From contig CAXXSG010000002.1 of the NCBI GenBank assembly GCA_963665915.2, positions 434,001-498,000 of the forward strand: a DNA stretch of 64,000 bases. The letters are read 5' to 3'. The position numbers and the translations under genes were made by a program. Origin of the DNA: JAFGRU01 sp963665915 (GTDB taxonomy: Bacteria; Desulfobacterota; Desulfuromonadia; Desulfuromonadales; JAAYDE01). How positions within the stretch are numbered: position 1 is the stretch's first letter; each line of letters starts with the position of its first letter. Below the pieces are notes generated by a model. That model was not told where the DNA came from. It worked only from the letters and a program-made list of their open reading frames with translations, and made no database searches. Shown here piece after piece: positions 8,460-17,157 of this stretch.

Positions 8460-9983
8460 TCAGCAGAACCCACACCCCTGCTGTAAAAATGCGGCATGGT
8501 TGGAGGTGAAAACCGGCGGATCGCGGTGGAGGATGGGTGTGACTGCGGGATCGCGTTTGAACTCCTGCTCCAGAAAACGTCGTACTTCCGTCCGGTGCCA
8601 GCCGCGTGGATGCTCGAAATCCCGGTAAAAGGAGAGGTCTCCCGCGTAAAAATCCCGAGTTCTCAGATCGCCGGTCTGTTCAGAGGCCAGGGGCAGGTTA
8701 AAGATCGCCAGGTTGAGAAAAGTGATGGCCTCATGGTGTTTGCGCACGAATTCGAGGGTGTGGCGTGCCTCGCGAAACGACTCGCCGGGGGTGCCGAATA
8801 GCAGATAGACATAGGTAGCTATTCCCGCTTCCCGCAGAGCGGTCAAAGCCTGCGAAACCAGCGGCAGGTCGATTCCCTTCTCCATCTTATCCAGAACATC
8901 CTGATTCCCTGATTCAACCCCTAACTTGAGCATAATGCAGCCCGAGCGGCGCAAGGCTCGGCAGAAATCCTCATCGCTTAAAATTTCCGTGATGCGGGCA
9001 AAACCATACCAGGGGAGGGGAACAGGTCGGCCGGCAAGTGCATGGAGAAGCGTCGGGTGGATGGCGTTGTCCAGTAGATGAAGGAGTGACGGCCGGGTTT
9101 CGGCGGCAAGATAATCGAGGTCGCGCATAACCCTATCGGCATGCGTCGTTGAATAGGGGTTGCCTTCCGCTTTTTCCGGACAAAATGAGCAGCGGTTCCA
9201 CCAGCACCCGGTGGCGGCTGCATAAGGGAGGATAAAACCGGGGGCCAGATAAGGGTATTTGACCAGATCTGAAAAATCTGGTGCCGCCGGTGCGGTTTCG
9301 CTGTCGGCTCCAAGCAGAGCCAGAAGCGGTTCTTCGCCGGGCCCGGCGATGAGGTAGTCGATCAGGCTACCAAAGGGATTGCACCAGTCGGGACGGCGTA
9401 GCCAGGAGGTGACCAGGCCTCCCCCCATGACGAGGGGCAGATGGGGATAACGTTTTTTCAGGAACCCGGCCATGGCGAAAGCGGGCAGGGCCTGGCTGAG
9501 GTAATTGAGTGATATACCCACCAGGGAAGGATTTTCCGTCTCCACCAGTTCTGAAAGACGCTGGGAAAACCAGGGGAAATAAAGGTTGCGCTCTGGGGCT
9601 TCCGCGGTTTGGAGGAGGTCGACACTTTTCAGCGGCGAGAGGGCCGGATCCTGATAATTGGCCAGGGTCAGAACCACGCCGTGCGCTTTTCCAGCCAGGG
9701 CCAGAACCCGCGAAATGTCGATTACCGCACGCTTGTAGCGGTCGACGTTGCCATACAGGGCAGGGGAGCGCAGCGCGGTGAGGTTGCCATCCAGGTTGCG
9801 ACAGGCGCGTCGCGACCAGGTATCGTTTTCATGTCGGGGGTGGGCGAGCAGATAGCGCAACCCTTCCAGGTTGGCATCGAGCACCGTGCAGGGAAACCCC
9901 GCAGCTCTCAGGACGCCGGCCAGCCTGGCGATGCCCGCCGGCGGTTCACATGGCTTGGCTACAGGTGGATGAATGAGCAGCAT
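8460..9983 (-). CDS. B12-binding-type radical SAM protein
   Basis: Encodes 507 residues. The N-terminal 220 residues resemble a cobalamin-binding-like Rossmann domain (MLLIHPPVAKPCEPP at the start, VGISLNYLS, LVMGGGLVTSW, DYLIAGPGEEPLL). The radical SAM part follows with the cluster motif GCWWNRCSFCPE near residue 260, spaced CX4CX2C and not the textbook CX3CX2C. Later motifs include LKLGVESGNQDVLDKM and YVYLLFGTPGES, typical of elp3/MiaB-like barrels. The protein ends in GCGFC. The reaction is unknown. It is followed upstream on the same strand by a DnaJ-type gene 75 bases away, and they may be co-transcribed. Confidence 0.85.
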   Translation of the reverse strand: MLLIHPPVAKPCEPPAGIARLAGVLRAAGFPCTVLDANLEGLRYLLAHPRHENDTWSRRACRNLDGNLTALRSPALYGNVDRYKRAVIDISRVLALAGKAHGVVLTLANYQDPALSPLKSVDLLQTAEAPERNLYFPWFSQRLSELVETENPSLVGISLNYLSQALPAFAMAGFLKKRYPHLPLVMGGGLVTSWLRRPDWCNPFGSLIDYLIAGPGEEPLLALLGADSETAPAAPDFSDLVKYPYLAPGFILPYAAATGCWWNRCSFCPEKAEGNPYSTTHADRVMRDLDYLAAETRPSLLHLLDNAIHPTLLHALAGRPVPLPWYGFARITEILSDEDFCRALRRSGCIMLKLGVESGNQDVLDKMEKGIDLPLVSQALTALREAGIATYVYLLFGTPGESFREARHTLEFVRKHHEAITFLNLAIFNLPLASEQTGDLRTRDFYAGDLSFYRDFEHPRGWHRTEVRRFLEQEFKRDPAVTPILHRDPPVFTSNHAAFLQQGCGFC

Positions 9984-10058
9984 GGGGGATCGGTTTCCAA
10001 TGGGGGAGTAAACCTCTGTTTTCGCGTCAAAGAATCATTGCTTTTGTTTGAGGATATT

Positions 10059-10880
10059 TCATTGTTTTTTCAGAAGCGAACGCAGTCGTCCGGAAACTTC
10101 ACGAACGCCGTGGCTGAGTTTGGAAACCCAGGCCGGACTGACCTGAACCTGCAGATAGAGGTCGCCAGCTTCGGCACCTCCCTTGCCCGGCCCGCCCATC
10201 CCCTTGAGACGGATTTTCTGGCCGGTTTTCACGTTGCGGGGGATGCTTACCACCAGGCTCTTGCGGTTGGTTCGGCAGAAGAATTTGATTTTTCCACCCT
10301 CCCTGGACAGGGAATCGGGGACGGTGAGGTTCTCTGTTTTATCCTCGCCGGGCACGGGAAGTTCGACGCCGAAGACACCTTCAATCCCTTTTTGCATGAG
10401 CTTCCCCATCATTTTGTTCATAAATGTCGGAGGTGCTCCACTTTTTTGGCCGCCTTGAGGGTATTTGAACTGTCCTTCTACTCCGCCGCGGCGAAAGACA
10501 AAAGTCTGAGATTCCTTGCCGTACATCTCTTTGAATATTTCTTCAAAGCCTCGCAGGCCGAACGATTTGCTTATCTCCTCAAAAATCTGGTAGATGTCGG
10601 AACCGCGGAAAATATCCTCTTGGCTGTGACTGCTTCGGTAGCGTTCATAAGCCGAAGCGCCGTGGGTCTGGCGAATGGCATCGTATTCCTGGCGTTTCTG
10701 GGGGTCGGAGAGGACCGCGTAGGCTTCGTTGATCTCTTTCATTTTGAGGGCTGCCTCGGGATTGTCGCGGTTGCGGTCGGGATGGTATTTTAGCGCCAGT
10801 TTGCGATAGTTTTCTTTGATCTGCTTTGGATCGGCGGTTTTTTCTGCTTCCAGTATCTGATAAAAATCTTTGGAATTCAT
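10059..10880 (-). CDS. DnaJ/CbpA-type co-chaperone without zinc finger
   Basis: Encodes 273 residues. The J domain occupies residues 4-68 with the HPD tripeptide in LKYHPDRNRDNPE, which stimulates DnaK ATPase. A variable middle section rich in Gly/Phe/Lys follows, then a shortened DnaJ C-terminal substrate-binding domain (residues about 175-250, with KTGQKIRLKGMGGPGKGG). The four CxxCxGxG zinc repeats of classic DnaJ are absent, and so is the C-terminal dimerisation part. It is therefore a type II/III co-chaperone. No DnaK or GrpE gene is nearby. Confidence 0.9.
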   Translation of the reverse strand: MNSKDFYQILEAEKTADPKQIKENYRKLALKYHPDRNRDNPEAALKMKEINEAYAVLSDPQKRQEYDAIRQTHGASAYERYRSSHSQEDIFRGSDIYQIFEEISKSFGLRGFEEIFKEMYGKESQTFVFRRGGVEGQFKYPQGGQKSGAPPTFMNKMMGKLMQKGIEGVFGVELPVPGEDKTENLTVPDSLSREGGKIKFFCRTNRKSLVVSIPRNVKTGQKIRLKGMGGPGKGGAEAGDLYLQVQVSPAWVSKLSHGVREVSGRLRSLLKKQ

Positions 10881-11083
10881 TGTATGCTTTCAGAATGTGC
10901 GGGTCGATTGGCTGCGGGTGCTAAAGAATTTTTATTGCATTCAAAATAACCATTTCCAGTTAAAATAAAAAGGCAAAAGAGCGATTCTATAAAAGGAAAA
11001 GTTTTAGCCCCGTTTAAAAAGGCTTTATGATATGATCTTTTTCCTGAAAATCGTTAAATGTTTTGAGGAGGTCATGAAAGGTT

Positions 11084-12148
11084 ATGGAAATTGAGCTGGC
11101 ACCTGCCCGGGAAAAGAAGACTCGTGTAAAAGATGAGTCAAAGCTTATGTTCGGGAAATATTTTACCGACAACATGTTTGTCATGGATTATAAGGACAGG
11201 AAAGGCTGGCATTCCGCTCGAATCGTCCCTTATGGTCCTTTCAGTCTCGACCCTTCCGCGCTGGTGCTGCATTACGCGCAGGAAATTTTTGAAGGTTTGA
11301 AGGCCTTTCGCCGGGCAGATGGTTCAGTGGCTCTTTTCAGGCCCAAAGATAATATCCAGCGGTTCAACCGTAGCGCGCGTCGCATGTGCATGCCTGAGGT
11401 CGATGAGGAGTTTTTTCTCAAGGCATTGAAAGACCTGATTCGTCTGGAGTCGGACTGGGTTCCCTGCAGTGAGGGAACCAGTCTCTATATCCGGCCGACC
11501 ATGATTGCCAGCGAAGCCGCTCTCGGCTTGAAGCCTGCTTCGGAGTTTCTCTGCTACATCATCCTCTCGCCGGTTGGAGCTTACTACAAAAACGGCCTGC
11601 AGCCGGTGAAAATCTGGATATCAGATCACTATATCCGTGCAGCCCCAGGGGGCACGGGAGACTGCAAAACCGGCGGCAACTATGCAGCGAGTCTTTACGC
11701 TTCTACCCAGGCCATCCAGAAGGGCTATGACCAGGTTCTCTGGCTGGACGCTACCCACCGCAAGTATGTTGAGGAAGTGGGGAGCATGAACATGTTTTTC
11801 GTCTATGATAACAAGGTCTATACCTCACCTCTGAAAGGGACGATTCTTGACGGAATCACCCGGCGTTCCATTCTGACCCTGGTTCGGGAAATGGGGCAGG
11901 AAGTGGTTGAACATCCCCTGACCGTGGATGAAATCATGGAGGGCGTTGAAAACGGCCGTCTCCAGGAAGCTTTTGGGACCGGTACCGCCTGTGTCGTGTC
12001 ACCTGTGGGTCAGTTTACCTATCGAGACCAGACCCGTTTCCTCGGAAATGGCGAGATGGGCGAACTGACGACCAAGCTCTACGGTACCCTGACCGGTATT
12101 CAATACGGACGGCTTCCTGACAGGCATGATTGGGTGGATATCGTCTGA
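11084..12148 (+). CDS. ilvE: Branched-chain amino-acid aminotransferase
   Basis: Encodes 354 residues of the fold-type IV, eukaryote-like branched-chain aminotransferase group. The cofactor lysine lies in GTGDCKTGGNYAAS, and EEVGSMNMFFV, GTILDGITRRS and AFGTGTACVVSPVG are the usual active-site blocks. It makes leucine, isoleucine and valine from their 2-oxo acids with glutamate as donor. The ATG at 11084 has AAAGG close upstream. A strong GAGGAGGT at 11064-11071 sits one base before another ATG (11073) that opens a 6-codon frame, so translation initiation may be more complex. It stands alone and ends in a clear terminator. Confidence 0.9.
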   Translation: MEIELAPAREKKTRVKDESKLMFGKYFTDNMFVMDYKDRKGWHSARIVPYGPFSLDPSALVLHYAQEIFEGLKAFRRADGSVALFRPKDNIQRFNRSARRMCMPEVDEEFFLKALKDLIRLESDWVPCSEGTSLYIRPTMIASEAALGLKPASEFLCYIILSPVGAYYKNGLQPVKIWISDHYIRAAPGGTGDCKTGGNYAASLYASTQAIQKGYDQVLWLDATHRKYVEEVGSMNMFFVYDNKVYTSPLKGTILDGITRRSILTLVREMGQEVVEHPLTVDEIMEGVENGRLQEAFGTGTACVVSPVGQFTYRDQTRFLGNGEMGELTTKLYGTLTGIQYGRLPDRHDWVDIV

Positions 12149-12179
12149 TAGAACACTTAAAATCAGATTCGTTTGTTGG

Positions 12180-12220
12180 AAAGAATCCGTTTCAGATTGG
12201 AACGGATTCTTTCAGTTTTT
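12180..12220 (+). terminator. Intrinsic terminator after ilvE
   Basis: A 12-bp perfect stem (12180-12191 with 12201-12212) with a 9-base loop is followed by CAGTTTTT. It lies 31 bases after the ilvE stop. Between here and 12531 no further gene or strong signal is seen. Confidence 0.85.
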
Positions 12221-12531
12221 ATCTCTGATCCCAGTAAGGCGTGTAGCACGGGCTTCAGTGCTCATTTTTGCGGATTCCGCTGATTTCCCCCCACTTCATG
12301 TCCCTGCCTTTTTATTCTTCAGTTCGACGGCGGCCTCCAAACAGCTGTCCAAGGCTCCATTTGGCCTTAAAAATACCAATAAAATCATAAGCTTAAAATA
12401 TTTAATCAGGTTGCGACCGAAAAGGTTGAGGTAATGTGCCTTCGAAAATTTCCCCGGAGGAGGGTTGGATAGATTTTTGAATGAGGCCACTGGGTGAAAC
12501 TCAAAGATACCTTAATATTATGGAGGTAAGC

Positions 12532-12846
12532 ATGATTCTGACAAACATTGAATCTGTACCGGGGCAAAACATTATTGAGCACTTCGGCGTGGTGTCGGGG
12601 AGTACTGTTCGTGCCAAGCATGTGGGCAGGGACATCATGGCGTCCCTGAAAAACATTGTCGGCGGCGAACTTAAAGGGTACACCGAACTGCTGCAGGATT
12701 CTCGAAACCAGGCGACCGAAAGAATGATTGAACAGGCCCAACAGATGGGGGCCAATGCTATTGTCAATGTCCGTTTCGCCACCTCCTCCGTTGCCCAGGG
12801 TGCGGCAGAGCTTTATGTTTACGGCACGGCAGTGCGCCTCGGATAA
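12532..12846 (+). CDS. YbjQ/UPF0145-family protein
   Basis: Encodes 104 residues of the YbjQ family, small soluble proteins annotated as putative heavy-metal binding and known to form beta-rich pentamers. Conserved features are the start ILTNIESVPGQNI, GVVSGSTVRAKHVGRD, and the helix with AQQMGANAIVNVRF. The start at 12532 is chosen because GGAGGTAAGC precedes it directly; upstream in-frame ATGs lack such a site. The gene is followed after 11 bases by a second member of the same family, then by an M48 protease gene. Confidence 0.85.
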   Translation: MILTNIESVPGQNIIEHFGVVSGSTVRAKHVGRDIMASLKNIVGGELKGYTELLQDSRNQATERMIEQAQQMGANAIVNVRFATSSVAQGAAELYVYGTAVRLG

Positions 12847-12857
12847 GGAGAAAAAGA

Positions 12858-13310
12858 ATGGAACAATTAATTATATTCCTGATCCTTCTCGCTGTCGCTT
12901 ATGGTGTTGGTACGGTCGCAGAAAAAAGGCATTACCGTTCCATTGAAGAGCGGGAAAGGATGTTTCTGAAACTTCCCGCGGTAACAGGGAAGAACATGCT
13001 TCTGGAAGGCGTCGAAATTTATAATGCCGAAATCGTCCAAGGGAGTGCCGTCATATCGGTCGATTACTTCAAACGTTTACTGGCGGGGCTGAGAAATATT
13101 TTCGGAGGGCAGGTCAAAGCCTATGAAACACTGGTCGACCGGGCACGCCGTGAAGCAACTCTGAGAATGAAAGAGCAGGTCCCATCCGCCGATATTATTT
13201 TAAATACCCGCATCGAAACATCTACCATCGGTCGCAATGCCAATAGTCGTAAAAGTATCGGCAGCATCGAGGCCATGGTTTACGGGACCGCCGTGACGTA
13301 TCGGAAATAA
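12858..13310 (+). CDS. YbjQ-like protein with N-terminal membrane anchor
   Basis: Encodes 150 residues. The first 20 form a membrane anchor (LIIFLILLAVAYGVGTVAE), followed by a YbjQ-like domain with GSAVISVDYFKRLLAG and a C-terminal ending in YGTAVTYRK. It is a diverged paralogue of the preceding gene, now tethered to the inner membrane. The start is supported by AAGGAG 7 bases upstream. It is separated by one base from the M48 protease gene, so the three products probably work together, though no function is established for such a set. Confidence 0.8.
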   Translation: MEQLIIFLILLAVAYGVGTVAEKRHYRSIEERERMFLKLPAVTGKNMLLEGVEIYNAEIVQGSAVISVDYFKRLLAGLRNIFGGQVKAYETLVDRARREATLRMKEQVPSADIILNTRIETSTIGRNANSRKSIGSIEAMVYGTAVTYRK

Positions 13311-13311
13311 T

Positions 13312-14094
13312 GTGAAGTATACCCCGAGACAGTTAGAGACCAAGGTCAATGTTTCTCACACATCCCCTCTTAAGGATTTTTGTGTTCTGGCGGGGGGGCT
13401 CTTGGCAATTAGTGTCGGCCTGTATGTCATCCTCGGATTCTGTGTCGATTTTATTGTACCACACCTTCCCTCTGAAACAGAGGCCGCCCTTGGCAGACCC
13501 TTTGAGGCTATATACGCTGATGCGGTCGACAACGATGAAGCGCGCAATTTAAGGCGGATATTGACGGTTTTGACGGAAGGGGCTGCGAATGGGCCGGGAA
13601 CCTTTCGAGTTATGCTGGTTAAAAACGAAGCCGTCAACGCGATGGCGCTTCCGGGCGGGGTGATTGTCGTTTTCACCGGCCTGCTGGAGGAAATCGATTC
13701 CGAGGAAGAAACCGCCTTTGTGCTCGCCCATGAACTGGGGCACTATGCTCACCGGGACCACCTCAAGGGCATGGGGCGGGGTCTGCTGCTCTATTCCCTG
13801 CTCATGTTTTTGACCGGCTCGGATAGTTCCCTGACCTCTTTTGTCGGCAATTCCCTGGTCGGCGTGCAGATGAAATTTTCCCAACACCAGGAGACCCTGG
13901 CGGATAATTATGCCCTTGACCTTATGAATCGGAGGTTCGGGAGGGTAACCGGCGGCCTGGAATTTATGGGGAAGATTGCTGTAAAAGAAAAAAAAGGCCG
14001 CCTTGCTTATTATTTCGCCACCCATCCCCATCCGGAAAAACGGATTGAAAATCTCAAAAACAGAGCCCGGGAAAAAAATTATCCCCTGCACTGA
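13312..14094 (+). CDS. M48-family membrane-linked zinc metallopeptidase
   Basis: Encodes 260 residues starting at GTG, one base after the previous stop. A membrane segment lies at about residues 22-45 (LLAISVGLYVILGFCVDF). The zinc motif HELGH is at residues 140-144 in FVLAHELGHYAHRDHL, with the third zinc ligand expected at the glutamate in QETLADNYALDLM. The C-terminal STHPHP-like block is ATHPHPEKRIENL. This matches the BepA/YfgC/Oma1-like M48 group, which degrades misfolded or membrane proteins in the envelope. Clustering with two YbjQ-type genes is the notable point. Confidence 0.9.
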   Translation: MKYTPRQLETKVNVSHTSPLKDFCVLAGGLLAISVGLYVILGFCVDFIVPHLPSETEAALGRPFEAIYADAVDNDEARNLRRILTVLTEGAANGPGTFRVMLVKNEAVNAMALPGGVIVVFTGLLEEIDSEEETAFVLAHELGHYAHRDHLKGMGRGLLLYSLLMFLTGSDSSLTSFVGNSLVGVQMKFSQHQETLADNYALDLMNRRFGRVTGGLEFMGKIAVKEKKGRLAYYFATHPHPEKRIENLKNRAREKNYPLH

Positions 14095-14376
14095 GCAGCT
14101 GTAAAGCGATCGCTGTCACCCCGATCTGAAACTTTTCACGAGCTGCTATATTCCTTTTCGTCTGCCGATAATTTTATCAGCGCCACTGTCGCATTTCCAT
14201 GATTTGCTTCCTGCTCGCTCGCAAAACGGGCTATTTCCAATCTTTTTGTTCTTTCTTCCCTAAAACCTTTCCCCTTTGCCGTTTTCATGGGCATCCCTGC
14301 GTAAAAAATAAGCATAAAGTCCAGTCGGGATTTATCAGTATTTTTATAATACATTGATTTTATTTCACTTTTTTGG

Positions 14377-14392
14377 TGGCAAGTTAATTGCT
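14377..14392 (+). promoter_or_regulatory. Sigma-54 (-24/-12) promoter of amt
   Basis: TGGCAAGTTAATTGCT matches the sigma-54 consensus TGGCAC-N5-TTGC at every position but one, with GG and GC correctly 10 bases apart. The expected start, near 14403, leaves a leader of about 32 bases before the amt ATG. An RpoN/NtrC-type promoter is the standard control for ammonium transporter genes, so amt should be induced under nitrogen limitation. The activator site was not located. Confidence 0.8.
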
Positions 14393-14434
14393 AAAAGGTT
14401 TTCCAATCACAAAAACCCTGACGGAGGTGTGGAG

Positions 14435-15715
14435 ATGAGGGAAACCCCCAAGCGAAAACTTTTATTTGCAATTCTTGTAATGATGATTTTTCTGCCGGCG
14501 CTGGCTTTCGGAGCGGAAACGGCGGATACTGGTGACACGGCCTGGATGCTCGTCAGTACGGCTCTGGTCTTTGTCATGTTCCCCGGACTGGCACTCTTTT
14601 ACGCGGGCATGGTGCGTTCCAAAAATGTCCTTTCTTCCTGTATGCACACCTTTGCGGCCATGGCTATCATAGGTGTTCAATGGGTGGTTTTCGGTTATAC
14701 CCTGGCCTTCGGGGGGGCGGGAGCCTTTATCGGTGGCCTGGACTATCTGTTTCTTAACGGGATTACTCCCGAAAGTCTTTCAGGCACTATTCCAACACTG
14801 GTTTTTGTCATGTTTCAGGGGATGTTTGCGATTATCACCCCTGCACTGATTTCCGGAGCCGTCGCCGAGCGGATGAAATTTTCGACGTATTGTGTTTTCA
14901 TCCTGCTTTGGGCCACCCTGGTTTATGATCCAATTTGCCATTGGGTCTGGGGGGATGGCGGCTGGCTTTTGGAAATGGGCGCTCTTGATTTTGCTGGCGG
15001 CACTGTGGTCCATTTGTCATCCGGTATTTCCGCACTTGTTGTGGCCCTGTTTCTAGGGAAGCGGTTAGGGTATCCGCGTGAACGGATGGCACCTCACAAT
15101 CTCTCAATGACTCTCCTGGGTGCTGGTCTGCTCTGGTTCGGTTGGTTCGGATTCAATGCAGGCAGTGCTCTCTCCTCCGGTGGTGGCGCAGGATTGGCCT
15201 TTGCCGCCACACAGACCGCAGCTGCCGCCGCGGCGCTTAGCTGGATGTTGGCAGAATGGATAAAGACGGGTAAGCCGAGCGCTCTGGGAGCTGCCTCCGG
15301 TGTCGTGGCGGGACTGGTTGTCATCACTCCCGCTGCCGGTTTTGTCACCCCCATGTGGGCTCTGGTAATGGGCCTTCTGGCCGGCGTGGTTTGCTATTCC
15401 GGGGTTATGATGAAGCACAAGCTTGGTTACGATGACTCACTCGATGCTTTCGGTGTTCATGGAATCGGTGGGGCCTTTGGTGCCCTGGCCACCGGGGTCT
15501 TTGCAACGGTTGGTGCCAGCGGCGCGATTCTCGGCAATTTTCATCAGCTCTATGTTCAGTTTGTCGGGGTTGCTGCTGCGGGGGCCTATGCTGTTGCAGT
15601 TACGGTCATCATTCTGGTCGTTCTGAAAGCTACCATGGGGCTGCGGGTCAGCGAAGAAGAAGAGGTTATCGGTCTCGATCAAACGGAGCATTCTGAGTCC
15701 GGTTACAGTTTCTGA
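14435..15715 (+). CDS. amt: Ammonium transporter
   Basis: Encodes 426 residues of the Amt/MEP/Rh family, forming a trimeric ammonium channel in the inner membrane. A signal-like leader (LLFAILVMMIFLPALAFGAE) is followed by about 11 membrane segments. Recognisable blocks include FYAGMVRSKNVLS, the twin-histidine pore positions in GGTVVHLSSGISALV and DAFGVHGIGGAFGAL, and the family signature near WFGWFGFNAGSALS. The start at 14435 is chosen from the GGAGG at 14423-14427. The usual partner glnK is not adjacent: the gene is followed directly by a terminator. Glutamate synthase genes lie downstream. Confidence 0.95.
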   Translation: MRETPKRKLLFAILVMMIFLPALAFGAETADTGDTAWMLVSTALVFVMFPGLALFYAGMVRSKNVLSSCMHTFAAMAIIGVQWVVFGYTLAFGGAGAFIGGLDYLFLNGITPESLSGTIPTLVFVMFQGMFAIITPALISGAVAERMKFSTYCVFILLWATLVYDPICHWVWGDGGWLLEMGALDFAGGTVVHLSSGISALVVALFLGKRLGYPRERMAPHNLSMTLLGAGLLWFGWFGFNAGSALSSGGGAGLAFAATQTAAAAAALSWMLAEWIKTGKPSALGAASGVVAGLVVITPAAGFVTPMWALVMGLLAGVVCYSGVMMKHKLGYDDSLDAFGVHGIGGAFGALATGVFATVGASGAILGNFHQLYVQFVGVAAAGAYAVAVTVIILVVLKATMGLRVSEEEEVIGLDQTEHSESGYSF

Positions 15716-15780
15716 ATCCAAACCGGGAAATTTTAGTGTAACAGGAAGCCCCGGCTTGGCCGTGGATACATGACTGAAAA

Positions 15781-15814
15781 AAAAGAGGGCGCTATTTCGG
15801 GCGCCCTCTTTTTT
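15781..15814 (+). terminator. Intrinsic terminator after amt
   Basis: A GC-rich 9-bp stem (15784-15792 with 15801-15809), extended by three A-T pairs, has an 8-base loop and ends in six T. It separates amt from the glutamate synthase operon. The following 150 bases are strongly AT-rich and hold the next promoter region. Confidence 0.9.
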
Positions 15815-15970
15815 ATGAGTAAACAAACTACACAAAAAAGTATATATATATGGCATTGTCAATCTCGAAGTGGAGTTGAAAAAATAACACATGTATTGAA
15901 AAAAATAAAAAAAATATTTAAAATCAATAGGTTAAATGTACAGATAAAAAATTATTTCAATTTTGATAAA

Positions 15971-15986
15971 AGGCACAAAAATTGAT
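15971..15986 (+). promoter_or_regulatory. Candidate sigma-54-like promoter of glutamate synthase operon
   Basis: AGGCACAAAAATTGAT has the GG at -24 and TTG at -12 with correct spacing but GA in place of the usual GC, so it is a weaker match than the amt site. It lies 65 bases before the ATG at 16051 in an AT-rich stretch with no clear sigma-70 promoter. It is listed as a candidate only. Confidence 0.35.
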
Positions 15987-16050
15987 ATTTGTTTAAGGGA
16001 TTTATTCTCCCCGGGAAAAAATATGGAAGCAGATTCGGAGGTCAACGGTT

Positions 16051-17157
16051 ATGTGCCGTATCGGAGCGATCAAAAGTAAAAACTATTTTCATCCCAGCCG
16101 GATGTTCCTGCTGATGCAGTCGATGCAGAAAGGGCATGACAATTCCGGATTTGCCATGGTCATGCAGGATCTTGGCGGGATTTTTGAGGAATACAAAGAG
16201 CATCCGACCCTCTCACTGGCGTGTACGGATGAGGGGTTAAAAATTGCCGAGGATATTCTCCATGCCGCCGGTTTTCAGCGGGTTTTGCAGTGGGTGCCGG
16301 ATACCTTTGACCAGCCGGGGCTCGACATCAATGCCATGCCGAATTATGTTTTCGAGACCTTTTCCTATCCGCGTAACTACAGGGATGCCCCCCAAAAGGA
16401 AAAGGAACAGCTTCTGGTCGATATGCGCCTGCAGCTGCGAAAGACCCTTGAGGACGGGGAAAAAGGTTTTGTTTACTCCTTCTGGCCCGATGTCCTCACC
16501 CTCAAGGAAATCGGCAATCCCCAGGACATCGCCACATATTTCAGACTCTGGGAGCCGGATACAAAATTTACCGCGCGCATCATTACCGGGCAGTGCCGCC
16601 AGAACACCAATTACGATATTGTCCGCTACGCGGCTCACCCCTTTTTTCTGAATGGGTACACAGCCCTGGCCAACGGGGAAAATACCTTTTATCTCAAGAA
16701 CGTTGAATTTCAGCGTAAGCTTCACCGGGCCTATATCGGGTTTGAATCGGACTCCCAGTGTTTTCTCTACACCCTCCATTACGTCCACCACGAGCTGGAA
16801 TGGCCTTTGAACTACTACAAACATGTGATTACCCCCCTTCCTTTCAATGAGGTCGAAAGGCGAGAAGATCGGGAACAGCTGCTCGCCATCCGCCAGTCCC
16901 TGGCTCATCTCGAGATTAACGGGCCTAATACCATCATCGGTGTTCTCCCCGACGGAACCCTGTTTACCTGTTGCGATGCCAAGAAACTGCGCCCTGTGGT
17001 GGTGGGGAGAGACGAAGATTACGTGGTCTTTGCCTCTGAGGTCTGCGGAGTCAATGAAGTGCTTCCGGATCGCAACTGGGAGGAAGATGTCTATCCCGGT
17101 GAGCGGGAAATCGTTCTCGTGGATCAGAACCTGGAGGTTCAGCGATGGAAACAATGA
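16051..17157 (+). CDS. Glutamate synthase, glutamine amidotransferase subunit (archaeal-type)
   Basis: Encodes 368 residues of a class II glutamine amidotransferase. The catalytic cysteine is residue 2 (MCRIGAIKSKNYF), exposed after removal of the initiator methionine. GHDNSGFAMV is the glutamine-binding block, and ITGQCRQNTNYDIVRYAAHPF and NGENTFYLKN are later conserved parts. It releases ammonia from glutamine for the synthase subunit encoded next. In most bacteria this domain is fused in GltB; here it is a separate gene, as in archaea and several anaerobic bacteria. CGGAGGTCAACGGTT precedes the start. The gene overlaps the next by 13 bases. Confidence 0.9.
   Translation: MCRIGAIKSKNYFHPSRMFLLMQSMQKGHDNSGFAMVMQDLGGIFEEYKEHPTLSLACTDEGLKIAEDILHAAGFQRVLQWVPDTFDQPGLDINAMPNYVFETFSYPRNYRDAPQKEKEQLLVDMRLQLRKTLEDGEKGFVYSFWPDVLTLKEIGNPQDIATYFRLWEPDTKFTARIITGQCRQNTNYDIVRYAAHPFFLNGYTALANGENTFYLKNVEFQRKLHRAYIGFESDSQCFLYTLHYVHHELEWPLNYYKHVITPLPFNEVERREDREQLLAIRQSLAHLEINGPNTIIGVLPDGTLFTCCDAKKLRPVVVGRDEDYVVFASEVCGVNEVLPDRNWEEDVYPGEREIVLVDQNLEVQRWKQ

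Noticed and set aside
9609..10793. 394-codon plus-strand frame
   Set aside because: It overlaps the radical SAM and DnaJ genes in antisense and has no domain features.
14136..14354. 72-codon minus-strand frame between M48 protease and amt
   Set aside because: It has no recognisable family and no convincing ribosome site, and its upstream region overlaps the amt promoter region; it is probably chance.
16237..17154. 305-codon minus-strand frame
   Set aside because: It is antisense to the glutamine amidotransferase gene.
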